64,000 bases of DNA from assembly GCA_013314735.1 (NCBI GenBank), contig JABUFD010000002.1:186001-250000 (forward strand), given 5' to 3'. The position numbers and the translations under genes are program-made. The notes beneath the pieces were generated by a model. The model saw only the letters and a list, made by a program, of their open reading frames with translations. It was not told the DNA's origin and searched no databases. Source of the stretch: Anaerolineae bacterium. GTDB taxonomy: Bacteria > Chloroflexota > Anaerolineae > Anaerolineales > Anaerolineaceae. How positions within the stretch are numbered: the first letter of the stretch is position 1; each line of letters starts with the position of its first letter. Shown here piece by piece: positions 21,927-31,010 of the stretch.

Positions 21927-23095
21927 GATGTGGGGTGAGTGACGTTGTTCCAGATCGTTTCCCAGTCATCCTTCAGCAGATTCCCGAAAACATGGGTTGC
22001 CCCCTGGGTATCCAGCACGTCACCGTCTGGTTCCACGTACAGGGAAGCAAGGTTGTTGACATCCAATGCCTGTCCCTCTGCCTCTGCTTCCAGTGTAACC
22101 GGGTTCATGGTGGAATAAGGTACTGGCACATCCCAAACCATGGTCACGCCTTTGTAAACGGCAAATTCATTGACAGCTGCCAGGGTTTCCTGCAGGTCAG
22201 CACTTACGGCACTCAATGAAAGCGATTGTACATCCAATGCGATCAGCCGTTCCAGGATTTGCTGGTAGTGGGTGGTGTCCTTCCGGCTGATGGTGAGATG
22301 GATGGTCACATACACATCTTCGGGCATGACAAAGTGGATTGCCTGCCAGCAGCGTTCATCGGCAGGATCAAGGACGATCATGATATGGTCAAGGCCCTGC
22401 TCCAGCAGATTGCGCGCGAAGGCCGCATCCGCCAACCGGATCCCGTTGGTCAGCAGGCCTGTCACCTGGCCGTTAGCTTCGGCATGTGCGATCAAGTCGG
22501 GAAGAAAATCACACAAGGTGGGTTCTCCGCCAGTAAAAACGACATGCGGGATGCCGGCCTGCCAGGCACGGTCAAGTACCTGTATCCATTGTTCCCTGGT
22601 TAAATCCTGCTTAACGCGCTGGTTGAGGTGTTTATCACCACTGCTGTCATCGCCATAGCGGTAGGTCAGGGCCAGGTCGATTCGGTAGGGTGCAGACAGA
22701 TCGCTGCTGTGGGGCGTGTCACGTTCAAAATCCAGGAAACTCACCGGGTCGAGGTCAGGGGTTTCCATCAGAAGGGTCAGGCGGTCGAATAAATCGTCAA
22801 AATCGGTCATGATCACTTCTTTCGACATGCGGTAACGCTGACCCATGCGGCGGATAATTTCTTCCCGGGTTAAGCCCTGGATATAGTGGTACAGGTATTC
22901 GGCTGCTGTCTGGTTCAGATGCAGTACCGTGGAGGCATTCAGAATTAACAATGCGTCCTGTTCTGATTCAATGCGCAGGTGCATGGGATAGGGAAAAGTG
23001 CCGGTTGCTTCCGGGCGGTAGGAAAAAATACCGGGTTCAATCGGCTTTACAGGGGGATATAACTTGGTGAGCAGATCATTCAGGAATTTCATCAC
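21923..23095 (-). CDS. radical SAM-like protein lacking all cluster cysteines (pseudoenzyme)
   Basis: 390 residues, clearly homologous to the adjacent active enzyme. The alignments are PYRIDLALTY (vs PYRMDLALTY), QWIQVLDRAWQAGIPHVVFTGGEPTL, and a C-terminal YVEPDGDVLDTQG...VFGNLLKDDWETIWN. The CxxxCxxC loop is replaced by YRYGDDSSGDK (135-145), and the SPASM cysteines are absent because the chain ends early. The GGEP motif remains. An N-terminal PqqD-like, peptide-binding segment (LILNASTVLHLNQTAAEYL, about 50-68) is kept. It probably acts as a partner or scaffold of the active enzyme. It overlaps the upstream gene by 20 nt. Confidence 0.8.
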   Translation of the reverse strand: MMKFLNDLLTKLYPPVKPIEPGIFSYRPEATGTFPYPMHLRIESEQDALLILNASTVLHLNQTAAEYLYHYIQGLTREEIIRRMGQRYRMSKEVIMTDFDDLFDRLTLLMETPDLDPVSFLDFERDTPHSSDLSAPYRIDLALTYRYGDDSSGDKHLNQRVKQDLTREQWIQVLDRAWQAGIPHVVFTGGEPTLCDFLPDLIAHAEANGQVTGLLTNGIRLADAAFARNLLEQGLDHIMIVLDPADERCWQAIHFVMPEDVYVTIHLTISRKDTTHYQQILERLIALDVQSLSLSAVSADLQETLAAVNEFAVYKGVTMVWDVPVPYSTMNPVTLEAEAEGQALDVNNLASLYVEPDGDVLDTQGATHVFGNLLKDDWETIWNNVTHPTS

Positions 23096-24467
23096 GATTG
23101 TACTCCAATTCTTCAGGGTTCAAAACAGAAAAAGGAATCGGCGGTAAGTAGGCATGTTCTGCATAGGCGAGGGGACAGCCTCCGCCGCAATCATCGAGCA
23201 TGCTGCATTGGTGGCAGGTATCCGGTGCATAGTCGCGCCGGCGGATGCTTTCACATAATGGGTGATGCCAGATCACCTCCCATGGATCAGCGAGGAGATT
23301 GCCAACTGCCTGGTAATACGATTGGCAGGGAAGCACATCGCCGTTGGGTTCCACACACATGTTATACATCGCCGCCGAGCAGCCCTTGGCGCCCACACCG
23401 CCGATGATCGGATTGAAATGGCAATACTGGGTGGGGGTGTACCAGATCAGGCGCTGTCCATGGGCCGTGGCATATTCTTTGGCAATCTCGAGCAGATCTT
23501 CAATCTGGCGGTGATCAAGCCCGGTGCGGTTGTCAGCACCCCGTCCCGCGTGGATCAGTGCGTTCAAACCGACGGTTGGCACGCCCAACTGGGCCAGGAA
23601 AGCGAGTGTGTCCGGGATGGAATGCTGGTTGAGGGTCAGCATGGTGGTGTTGGTCATCATGTACAGACTGGAGTCGAGTACATTTTTAATGCCTTCCACA
23701 GTATCCTGCCATGCACCGGTCACGCCCTGCATCTGGTCGTGGATAGCTGCATCGGCGGACTCGAAGGTGATCTGCACATGGTCCAACCCGGCGTCCACCA
23801 GACGCTGCACCAGGCTTTTGTCTTTCAGACGCCGGCCGTTGGTATTGATACCGGTAATCTGCCCCAATTGTTGTGCGTGGGCGACCAACTCCGGCAGGTC
23901 TTCGCGCAAGGTGGGTTCACCTCCGGTGAAAACAATGTGTGGAATGCCCTGTTCCCAGCAGCGATCCAATACCTGTTTCCATTGTGTCGTTGTCAATTCA
24001 GGGAAACTACGGGAACGGGCATTGTAACAATGCCCGCAGTTGTTGTTGCAGTGATAAGTAAGCGCAAGGTCCATCCGGTAGGGTGCAATCGGTGTGTCAT
24101 GCCGGGCAGGGAGCATTTCGAGGTGCAGATCGCAGATCGGGCATTCACCATCGGGATGAATCAATGTATGCAGGATGTGCTGGAATCCGGCCAGGTCTTC
24201 TGCTGCCTGGGTTTGATCAACCGCGTAGTGGGAACACACTGCCTTGATGATTGCCCGGTCCGGCTGTTCATTCATGGTCAGCCAGGCCATTGCCATGGCG
24301 GTGGGATTCAGGAAATAGATATTGTTGGCATTGACGAGGAGAAAACCACTCCCGTCTGTTTCCACACGCAGGTGGAGACGGTTTTTGTGGTGCGTATCCT
24401 CCCGCAGAAAATGATGTACACCGGGTGGGGGGAGCATGCCAGTGGATTTTCGCTTGAAGAGTTGCAT
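23076..24467 (-). CDS. radical SAM/SPASM peptide-modifying enzyme
   Basis: 463 residues. An N-terminal PqqD-like region (LLVNANNIYFLNPTAMAMAWL) is followed by the radical SAM core with C140-x3-C144-x2-C147 (CNNNCGHC) and FTGGEPTL. A C-terminal SPASM domain carries many cysteines (CSAAMYNMCVEPNGDVLPC ... CHQCSMLDDCGGGC). SPASM enzymes of this design modify ribosomal peptides or protein side chains, often forming thioether links from Cys. It lies directly downstream of the Cys-Ala-tailed membrane protein and a hairpin, which suggests that tail as substrate. That pairing is inference. Confidence 0.85.
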   Translation of the reverse strand: MQLFKRKSTGMLPPPGVHHFLREDTHHKNRLHLRVETDGSGFLLVNANNIYFLNPTAMAMAWLTMNEQPDRAIIKAVCSHYAVDQTQAAEDLAGFQHILHTLIHPDGECPICDLHLEMLPARHDTPIAPYRMDLALTYHCNNNCGHCYNARSRSFPELTTTQWKQVLDRCWEQGIPHIVFTGGEPTLREDLPELVAHAQQLGQITGINTNGRRLKDKSLVQRLVDAGLDHVQITFESADAAIHDQMQGVTGAWQDTVEGIKNVLDSSLYMMTNTTMLTLNQHSIPDTLAFLAQLGVPTVGLNALIHAGRGADNRTGLDHRQIEDLLEIAKEYATAHGQRLIWYTPTQYCHFNPIIGGVGAKGCSAAMYNMCVEPNGDVLPCQSYYQAVGNLLADPWEVIWHHPLCESIRRRDYAPDTCHQCSMLDDCGGGCPLAYAEHAYLPPIPFSVLNPEELEYNRDEIPE

Positions 24468-24497
24468 GATTCTTATTCCACGTCCTGGATCAAGAAC

Positions 24498-24525
24498 GGC
24501 AGCAGGGAATTATTTCCCTGCTGCC
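24498..24525 (-). other. hairpin between putative substrate gene and maturase gene
   Basis: A perfect 12-bp stem (GGCAGCAGGGAA with TTCCCTGCTGCC) closes a 4-nt loop. It is not followed by a T run on the minus strand. In peptide-modification operons a leaky hairpin or processing site often lowers enzyme expression relative to the substrate; the same role is possible here. Confidence 0.6.
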
Positions 24526-24536
24526 AAAGGCATTCA

Positions 24537-26264
24537 TCACCGTCCACCGCCGGCACAGGCACAGGCACAACCGGCGCAGGCACAGGCACAGGCGCAGGAG
24601 CGTCCACCGCTGCTGCCCCCGCCGCGGAAACTGCTTCCGCTGGAAGTGGGTTTGGGAATGGGGTTGGTCTTATTGGTGATTCCTTCCGTAAAGGCTGTCA
24701 GATCACCAATCGTATTGGCAGCGAAGTTCTGGGCGCCCAGCACCACACCCGCGGCAAAATCTGCGCCTGGCAGGGCTGGCATGGAGGGCTTGCCACCGCT
24801 CATCGGGCTGAAGGTGGAGCTGCCGGAAGGTTTGATACTTTCACTGCCAACAGAAGCTGCCCGGTAGCTTGGGCTGTAGCGTCCCCACCACAGTGGAACG
24901 TATACCGGACGGGTATTGGCAAACACAGTCTGGGTGCGGCCCTGGTAGTCATCATCGAGCATGGTCCAGGCCATATATTTGTCGTAACTTTCCATTGCGA
25001 TATCTGGCGTGCCGGCTGTTTCGACTTGAGTCCAGGCCCGTTTGACGATGTCTTCGTAGTATGCCACGGTTTCCTTGAACGAAAACCCCTTCATTTTCTC
25101 GTTGACCGATTTCACCAGGTTGGTCATGGTGATCTGTAATTTGCGGCGCTGACTGGTCATTTTGGGTTCCAGCATGGCCTCGATGAATTCTTTCTCGTAT
25201 GGATACAGGCCTTCCGGTTCTGGTTCAAGGGCACGGATTTTTAGCGGATTCTGCTGAATTACCTCGGCAGCGCCTTTGCGGATCACTGAGAACAGGATCA
25301 TAGTGATAATCTGGTCCATTGGTTTCTCCAGGAGCAGTGCCGCCTGGACGGCGGTGAGGCCCCGTTTGATACCGTGTCCTTCAATCCGAACCTTGGGGGG
25401 CAGGTATTGCAGTTTGCGTTTCTTCTGCTGCTTGGATTGCAGAATGCCCAGACCGATCGGCCCGCCGATAAAGATAGCCACACAGCACATGGGAAATAAC
25501 TTCTCAATCGTGCTGGAAACAAAGAAACCAAATTTATCAGCAAAGGTCGGTTTGGGATTGACGCTTTCTGCCGGCACGAAGGTCATCGGAAGCGCACCCC
25601 CAAAACGGTATTGCGAATAAACGTTGGCCTCGGTACTGACCCAGGCATAATACACCCGATCATCATCGGTGTAGCCGATATAGTCCGGTTCAGCATTGCC
25701 TGGCCAGCGTTCTGCCGGGAAGTAGCGTGGTTCTTCTTCTGTCATACCCTGCGGCATGTAGATCACCATAGTGTAATCACTCTTGCCATTAACCAGGCTC
25801 TTGTCAAAGTAATTTGGCATGAAGACAAAGCTGGCATAATTCTCTGGTTCATCCGCTTCGTACAGCAGCCCGCTTACATTGGTAACTTTCATGACCACTG
25901 TCCCGGTACTGCCTGGAGGAATGGCCAGCGAACCCAGTTCCAGGGTCACACCCTGGCCATCAGAAACGTATTGCGGGTCAGCATTGTAGATGTTGGTAAT
26001 ACGCTGTCCATCGACACTGGCAGAAACATTGCTGAGGCTGTAACCGCTGGTGGGCAGTCCGATATCAACGTATTCAATCGGATCTGCACTGGCATCATTC
26101 TGGAAGGTGTACTCGTATGACAGGTTCACTGTACCGTCGGGATTGATATACAGCTCCACCAGTACGACCGGAACTGCAAAGTAATACGTCTGGGCGGAGA
26201 CAGTGCCGAACAGTGTGGTGAGGAGCAGGATCAACAGCACAGCAATGCCTAGATTTTTTTTCAT
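24537..26264 (-). CDS. DUF2207-like membrane protein with a Cys-Ala repeat tail (putative radical SAM substrate)
   Basis: 575 residues. Signal peptide MKKNLGIAVLLILLLTTLFG (cleavage near VSAQ). An outside beta domain of about 200 residues (LYINPDGTVNLSYEYTFQND...) is followed by one membrane span around FPMCCVAIFIGGPIGLGIL and a cytoplasmic helical domain. A Ser/Gly linker then leads to a tail with seven cysteines in SCACACACAGCACACA (Cys557, 559, 561, 563, 566, 568, 570), ending GGGR. ATG 26264 is chosen because AAGGAG lies 8 nt upstream. Related DUF2207 proteins end in Gly-rich tails; the alternating Cys-Ala pattern is the striking part. The tail, on the cytoplasmic side, is accessible to the radical SAM enzyme encoded next. 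Confidence 0.75.
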   Translation of the reverse strand: MKKNLGIAVLLILLLTTLFGTVSAQTYYFAVPVVLVELYINPDGTVNLSYEYTFQNDASADPIEYVDIGLPTSGYSLSNVSASVDGQRITNIYNADPQYVSDGQGVTLELGSLAIPPGSTGTVVMKVTNVSGLLYEADEPENYASFVFMPNYFDKSLVNGKSDYTMVIYMPQGMTEEEPRYFPAERWPGNAEPDYIGYTDDDRVYYAWVSTEANVYSQYRFGGALPMTFVPAESVNPKPTFADKFGFFVSSTIEKLFPMCCVAIFIGGPIGLGILQSKQQKKRKLQYLPPKVRIEGHGIKRGLTAVQAALLLEKPMDQIITMILFSVIRKGAAEVIQQNPLKIRALEPEPEGLYPYEKEFIEAMLEPKMTSQRRKLQITMTNLVKSVNEKMKGFSFKETVAYYEDIVKRAWTQVETAGTPDIAMESYDKYMAWTMLDDDYQGRTQTVFANTRPVYVPLWWGRYSPSYRAASVGSESIKPSGSSTFSPMSGGKPSMPALPGADFAAGVVLGAQNFAANTIGDLTAFTEGITNKTNPIPKPTSSGSSFRGGGSSGGRSCACACACAGCACACAGGGR

Positions 26265-26290
26265 TCGCATCTCTCCTTTTTTCGTGGTGG

Positions 26291-26644
26291 TTACCATTTG
26301 GGTTCTTCGGTCAACTGGTAGGTGGTTTCACAGTAAGGGCAGGTCACCACCGGAGCGCCGGCAACCATCTTGATGTCATTTTTGGTCAACGCCCCGCCGC
26401 ATGACTCGCATTTGATCGTTTCCAGGTTAACGTCACCTGGCAGGTCGATATTCAAAGTGACATTCTGGGTGCCTGTTCCGGGTTTCTTGCGCGTTGCGAG
26501 GAAAATGATTCCCAACCCGATCCCCGCCAGGGCAATGCCGACAAAGATCCAACCCACCGAACCACTGGCGCTGAATGCGCCCATGATAAACAAAACGCCA
26601 AAAAAGATTAAAATGGCTGCAACGATAAATCCAACTACTTTCAT
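26291..26644 (-). CDS. two-span membrane protein with C-terminal zinc ribbon
   Basis: 117 residues. Two hydrophobic helices (VVGFIVAAILIFFGVLFIMG and GWIFVGIALAGIGLGIIFL) and then a cytoplasmic zinc ribbon with CESC and CPYC pairs about 24 residues apart. The ATG at 26644 gives a protein that begins with the first span; the longer frame (26707) adds a poor N terminus. It ends 26 nt before the DUF2207 gene, so it probably belongs to the same operon and complex. Confidence 0.65.
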   Translation of the reverse strand: MKVVGFIVAAILIFFGVLFIMGAFSASGSVGWIFVGIALAGIGLGIIFLATRKKPGTGTQNVTLNIDLPGDVNLETIKCESCGGALTKNDIKMVAGAPVVTCPYCETTYQLTEEPKW

Positions 26645-26781
26645 GGGTGTTCCTCCGTACCACTTGGGTGTACCGGCAAGGGGAATGACTGCCACACCTG
26701 CCTTCATCCATATCTACGAAAAATCCATCGAATTGTTTCAGTTCTCCACCTTATTGTACTGTGAAACTGAAAAATTTTGGA

Positions 26782-29700
26782 TTATTCTTTCTTCAGGCGC
26801 GGATTCAACACCCGGTCCAGAGCGGACCCCAGCAGGGTGAAGGTAAAGGAAGTGAGTAGCAGCATGAAGAGCGGTTCCAGTACCCAGTACGGAGAGCCGT
26901 ACATGGCACCTTCCTGCAAGGCTTCATAGATGATACGCCCCCAGGTGGGGTACATGGAACGGATGTTAAACAGTCCAAAAGTGGCTTCCAGGAAGATAAA
27001 GCCGGGAATCAGGATCACCAGTTGGGGGATGATCACCGGTAAAACGCGTGGTATCATGTAGGTGAATATCAGGCGCAGGTTACTGGCTCCGTACACCTGG
27101 GCGGCTTCGATGTAGAGGGCATCCTTGATCTGTAAAAATGCGGAGCGGAATGTTTTGGTGGGGGTGGAAAAGACATTCATCAGGATCACACCGATAATAA
27201 TGACTGTCATATTAATCCCATAAATGACATGGATCAAAATTGCGATGGCCAGGATGGGGAGGATCATATTGGCTTCTGTGATGCGCTGGATCAGGTTGTC
27301 GACCCAGCCGCCAAACCAGACCCCAATAGCGGCTACGATCAATGCCAGGAGCGTAGTGATGACAGCTCCAAATAGTCCAAGCAAAATCACGTACGGGAGA
27401 CCCCATAACAGCGGGAACATCAAATCACGGCGCATAAAATCCGTCCCGCCCAAACCATACACCTGCCCGATTAAGATTAATTCTGCGTCCACATCATTCT
27501 CCTCTTCAAACAGGAGGATATTGATCACCACCTGATATGTTCCCTTTTGTGTGAAGGCAGTAGTGGCATTGGGATAGGCAAACAATGCCCACAGGGGTGA
27601 GGTGGGGTTATATTTGTCGGTGTCATACCATTGGTTCCACTCCGGGTTATTCTGTAGAAAACGACGCATGGAAATGTTCTCCTTCAAGTCGAAGGCGAGG
27701 GTTTCAGTCGCGCCTCCCCGGAAAATATATTCCATGCCGTTCGGTGTGACCCAGGTTACCGTTGCAAATGGTTTCTTAACTTCATAGGCGGCATCATAAT
27801 ATACCAGTATGTCCTGTGGAATATCGCCATAGGGGTAGTCAAATGTGTAGGTCAGGATGATTTCATCACTGCCTTCCGGGTTGTCGATGAATTCTTTGGC
27901 CGCATCACCGGCCGCGGAATCCAGGATAATCGTCTCCGGGAGGGTCTCCTTGCGGAAAACATTTGTCCAGGCAGGTTTGGCCAGGCGTGGTACCCGCGGT
28001 TGCCCTGTGAGGCGTGCAGTGTACCAATCTCTGCCTGATTCCTGGTAAGGATAAGCGATCACGGCGTAAATGGAGCCCAGAATAAACAAAACCAGGATGG
28101 CCAGTCCGACCACCGCTGAAGGGTATCGTACCAGGTCTTGCCAGAAGCTTTTCAGCCTTGGCCAAAGGCGCTTCCAGGTAGAACGGAAATGGATGCGAAG
28201 ATGTCTTCGTTGTTGTTGCGGGTGATTTCCGGTTGTTCGCAATGCGCGTTCCCAGCGTTGCGTTCTCATTTTGTTGAGGTGCCGCCGGATAATTTTCAAT
28301 TGCAGGTTCTCATCATTGCCGATGCGGATGCGGGGGTCGACAATGGCATACAGAATGTCAAGGAGAAAAACCAAAAAACCCAGCAAATAAGCAAAAATGA
28401 CGACAATGGCGACGGCTACCAGCAGATCGCCCGGAAACATGGATTCGCCAAAGAAGTGGGGCAGTGATTTAATATAGGTATAACCGATCCCTGGCCATTG
28501 AAAAATGACTTCCAGCGCGGTGGTAGTTTGCCAGAAACTGACAAAGGTCATGGCAAAACTGGTAATGACATACGGAATACCAGGACGCAGAATATACCTC
28601 CTGTGAAGTAAATGATCTGGAAGACCTTTGGCCACAGCCAGTTCAACGTAGTCTTCTTCTGAAAACAGCAGAAAATAGGTGCGCCAGGTGTACACCAATT
28701 GGAAAAATAGGGAAATCACAATCGATAACACCGGCAGAACCATGTGACGGGCGACGACGGCAAGATACCCCCAATTTGTTGCGGGCGGAAAGTTATCGAG
28801 CATACCATTAATGGGCAATAGTTGGAATTGCACGGCAAAAATCAGGACCAATAAAATGCCTATGACCCAGCTGGGAATGGATGATAGTGGTGATAGGAAT
28901 GAAAAAAAGCGGTCGATGAAGGTATCATTATGTCGTGAAAGGTAGAGGGCAAGTGGGATGCCTAGCAGGAAGATGACCAGGTAAGCAGCAGCCATTAACA
29001 GTAAGGTGTTGGGCAGGGCAGCCAGAATGATATCGCGGATGTTGTCCGATTCGAGGCGGGTGAGATGTTGACTGATCCTGCGGGCGAACTGGGCTTCCCC
29101 CCAATTCAGGGTTAGGAATCGGAATGTCCATAAGATATTGCGCGGCAGATCCGGCAAGTTAAGGCCAGCTTCTTCCGCACGGCGTGCCACCTCGGTTTCT
29201 TTGGCTGCCATGCGTTCCTGGGACGACATGCTGCTATAGTAACCCTGGTAGGAAAGCTGGTCTACCTGGTTTTTGATCGTTCCCAGCACACTGTTATCAA
29301 CCTGACCGGTTTGATTGATGATCAGAATGGTCAGGAACACTCCCAGGATAATGGTGATTGCAATTGCCCCGCCACGTTTAAGGGCATAAACAAGGAATCG
29401 GATCAGCCCTTTGACACTGCCGGTCCGACTGCGTTCACGGCGGGTTGCGTTCGGCGGCGTGGAACCATGTTGGACAGGAACGGTCGCAGGCCTGTCCTGC
29501 ATCTTTACTGTCCCCATGGGATTTGCTGGCTTTTCCTGAATGGTTTCCTTGCCGATCAGGCGATCCAACTGGTCCTTTGCCATCTGGTTGCCGGGGTTGG
29601 CGCGCAGGCATTGCCGCAGATAAGTGAGGCGTTGGCGCGGGTTCCGGCTGAGATAAGCCATCAGGTACCAGGCACGGTCATCGTCCGGATGCGTGTGAAG

Positions 29701-29790
29701 ATGACCCAGCAGGTAGGCGGAGGCTTCTTCTGGGCGGTGTTCTTCAATCAACCGCATGGCGGTCTGGAGTGGCGGTGGGAGGATGGTCAT
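26782..29790 (-). CDS. fused oligopeptide-type ABC permease (DppB-DppC in one chain) with TPR-like N terminus
   Basis: About 1,002 residues. Residues ~10-85 form a TPR-like helical region (MRLIEEHRPEEASAYLLGHLHTHPDDDRAWYLMAYL). A DppB-type permease with AALPNTLLLMAAAYLVIFLLG and the EAA-loop region ELAVAKGLPDHLLHRRYILRP follows. A second, DppC-type permease then has a long insert (~150 residues, RVPRLAKPAWTNVFRKETL...) and its own EAA loop EAAQVYGASNLRLIFTYMIPRVLP. Normally these are two genes plus ATPases and a binding protein; none of those partners is next to it. The ATG at 29790 is used; a TTG at 29808 is upstream. Confidence 0.8.
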   Translation of the reverse strand: MTILPPPLQTAMRLIEEHRPEEASAYLLGHLHTHPDDDRAWYLMAYLSRNPRQRLTYLRQCLRANPGNQMAKDQLDRLIGKETIQEKPANPMGTVKMQDRPATVPVQHGSTPPNATRRERSRTGSVKGLIRFLVYALKRGGAIAITIILGVFLTILIINQTGQVDNSVLGTIKNQVDQLSYQGYYSSMSSQERMAAKETEVARRAEEAGLNLPDLPRNILWTFRFLTLNWGEAQFARRISQHLTRLESDNIRDIILAALPNTLLLMAAAYLVIFLLGIPLALYLSRHNDTFIDRFFSFLSPLSSIPSWVIGILLVLIFAVQFQLLPINGMLDNFPPATNWGYLAVVARHMVLPVLSIVISLFFQLVYTWRTYFLLFSEEDYVELAVAKGLPDHLLHRRYILRPGIPYVITSFAMTFVSFWQTTTALEVIFQWPGIGYTYIKSLPHFFGESMFPGDLLVAVAIVVIFAYLLGFLVFLLDILYAIVDPRIRIGNDENLQLKIIRRHLNKMRTQRWERALRTTGNHPQQQRRHLRIHFRSTWKRLWPRLKSFWQDLVRYPSAVVGLAILVLFILGSIYAVIAYPYQESGRDWYTARLTGQPRVPRLAKPAWTNVFRKETLPETIILDSAAGDAAKEFIDNPEGSDEIILTYTFDYPYGDIPQDILVYYDAAYEVKKPFATVTWVTPNGMEYIFRGGATETLAFDLKENISMRRFLQNNPEWNQWYDTDKYNPTSPLWALFAYPNATTAFTQKGTYQVVINILLFEEENDVDAELILIGQVYGLGGTDFMRRDLMFPLLWGLPYVILLGLFGAVITTLLALIVAAIGVWFGGWVDNLIQRITEANMILPILAIAILIHVIYGINMTVIIIGVILMNVFSTPTKTFRSAFLQIKDALYIEAAQVYGASNLRLIFTYMIPRVLPVIIPQLVILIPGFIFLEATFGLFNIRSMYPTWGRIIYEALQEGAMYGSPYWVLEPLFMLLLTSFTFTLLGSALDRVLNPRLKKE

Positions 29791-30056
29791 TGTTGCTTTT
29801 TTGTTCAAGTCATTGAGAGCTGCAAGGTTGGTTCCATGATTGCCGGGTGTATGCAGTTATTAAGGATACCATGTCTCATCTGGTTTCATCATTGTATGGG
29901 AGATGAAATCTCTGGATGGGATAACTTGCTTTCATCTAACGGCATACCAATGCCAACAGGACAGCAGCAACGGTGAAAAAACAATTGCTATCCATTCATT
30001 TTTGTGTACAATCAGGGTATCAAACACCAGGTTAATACGAGTGAAATGGACCAGGT

Positions 30057-31004
30057 ATGAAAACAAGACTGAGTGGTTTCGCACTGTGTTTCGCAGTCAT
30101 GGTATTCTTCTTCGGTCTGGTTGGCTGCGCTGAATCATCGGATGCGATTGATGAATCGGTAAGTCCCGAGCCAGTCTTTATGGAAGAAAGCAATGTGTTT
30201 GCTTCTGCTGAATTTGCTCCTGCGCTCCAGGCACAACTGAGCTTCCCAAACGGTGCCCAGCAGATACAGGTGCTTGTTCAACCTGGCCAGATGGTTGAGG
30301 CGGGGGAATTGCTGGTGACCAGTGAAACAAGCCAGCTGGAAGCTCTTGTCGCCCAGGCACAGGCTGGTGTTGATCGTGCGGAGTATGCGCTGGCGGTCTT
30401 GAAGGCAATTCCGGATGAGCAGTCGCTGACAGCAGCTGAGGCTGCCCTGAAAAATGCAGAGGTCAATTATGATCGTCTTGACCGTGCCAACGCCAGGGAA
30501 ATCGAATTGGACGCAGCAGAAATGCAGGTATCTGCCGCCCAGGCTGCATTGGACGCTCTTCAGTCTGGACCTTCTGATGAACAATTAACCTCCGCCGAGA
30601 GTGATCTGGTATCCGCCCGAGCGCAGCTAGCTGCCCAGGAACTTGTGCTTGGGAATTCAAGCCTGCGTGCCCCGTTCCGCGGTACTGTGGTTGAGGTATA
30701 CCTGCGCGATTTTGAAAATGCCAATCCGAATCAACCGGTTGTCCTGCTTGCAGATGGTACCCAAATGCAGCTTGTTACCACTGACCTCAGTGAAACCGAC
30801 GTTGTCCGCCTGACTGTTGGAGACCGGGCGGTGATCAGTGTTGATGCGTTGCCCGATGTGAAACTGGAAGGTGAAGTGGTGGTGATTGCCAGGAAATCAC
30901 AGCCAGGTTCGGGGGTGTATTTTCAGGTAACGGTCGCAGCAGCAGATATTCCTGAGTCAATCGCCTGGGGAATGAGCGCTTTTATCGAATTCCTGTCGGA
31001 TTGA
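30057..31004 (+). CDS. MacA/HlyD-like periplasmic adaptor lipoprotein
   Basis: 315 residues with a lipoprotein signal ending in GLVGC (Cys24). A short biotinyl-lipoyl-like part (QPGQMVEAGELLVTSETSQLEALVAQAQAGV) leads into an alpha-helical hairpin of about 90 residues (AAEAALKNAEVNYDRLDRANA ... SDLVSARAQLAAQEL). It then returns with LRAPFRGTVVEV and a beta barrel (TDLSETDVVRLTVGDRAVIS). The gene faces the MacB-like permease tail-to-tail (7-nt gap), suggesting one export system encoded convergently. No outer membrane partner is seen. Confidence 0.8.
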   Translation: MKTRLSGFALCFAVMVFFFGLVGCAESSDAIDESVSPEPVFMEESNVFASAEFAPALQAQLSFPNGAQQIQVLVQPGQMVEAGELLVTSETSQLEALVAQAQAGVDRAEYALAVLKAIPDEQSLTAAEAALKNAEVNYDRLDRANAREIELDAAEMQVSAAQAALDALQSGPSDEQLTSAESDLVSARAQLAAQELVLGNSSLRAPFRGTVVEVYLRDFENANPNQPVVLLADGTQMQLVTTDLSETDVVRLTVGDRAVISVDALPDVKLEGEVVVIARKSQPGSGVYFQVTVAAADIPESIAWGMSAFIEFLSD

Positions 31005-31010
31005 TCGGTT

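Noticed and set aside
24541-24600. Cys-Ala tail as a meaningless hexanucleotide DNA repeat
   Set aside because: The codons vary (TGC/TGT, GCC) and a Gly interrupts the series at a fixed place, so the peptide pattern rather than a DNA slippage repeat seems conserved. Not fully excluded.
23262-25139. Long plus-strand open frame (about 625 codons) opposite the radical SAM genes
   Set aside because: The minus-strand genes have complete catalytic motifs. The plus frame includes the antisense of the Cys-Ala tail as Thr/Gly repeats.
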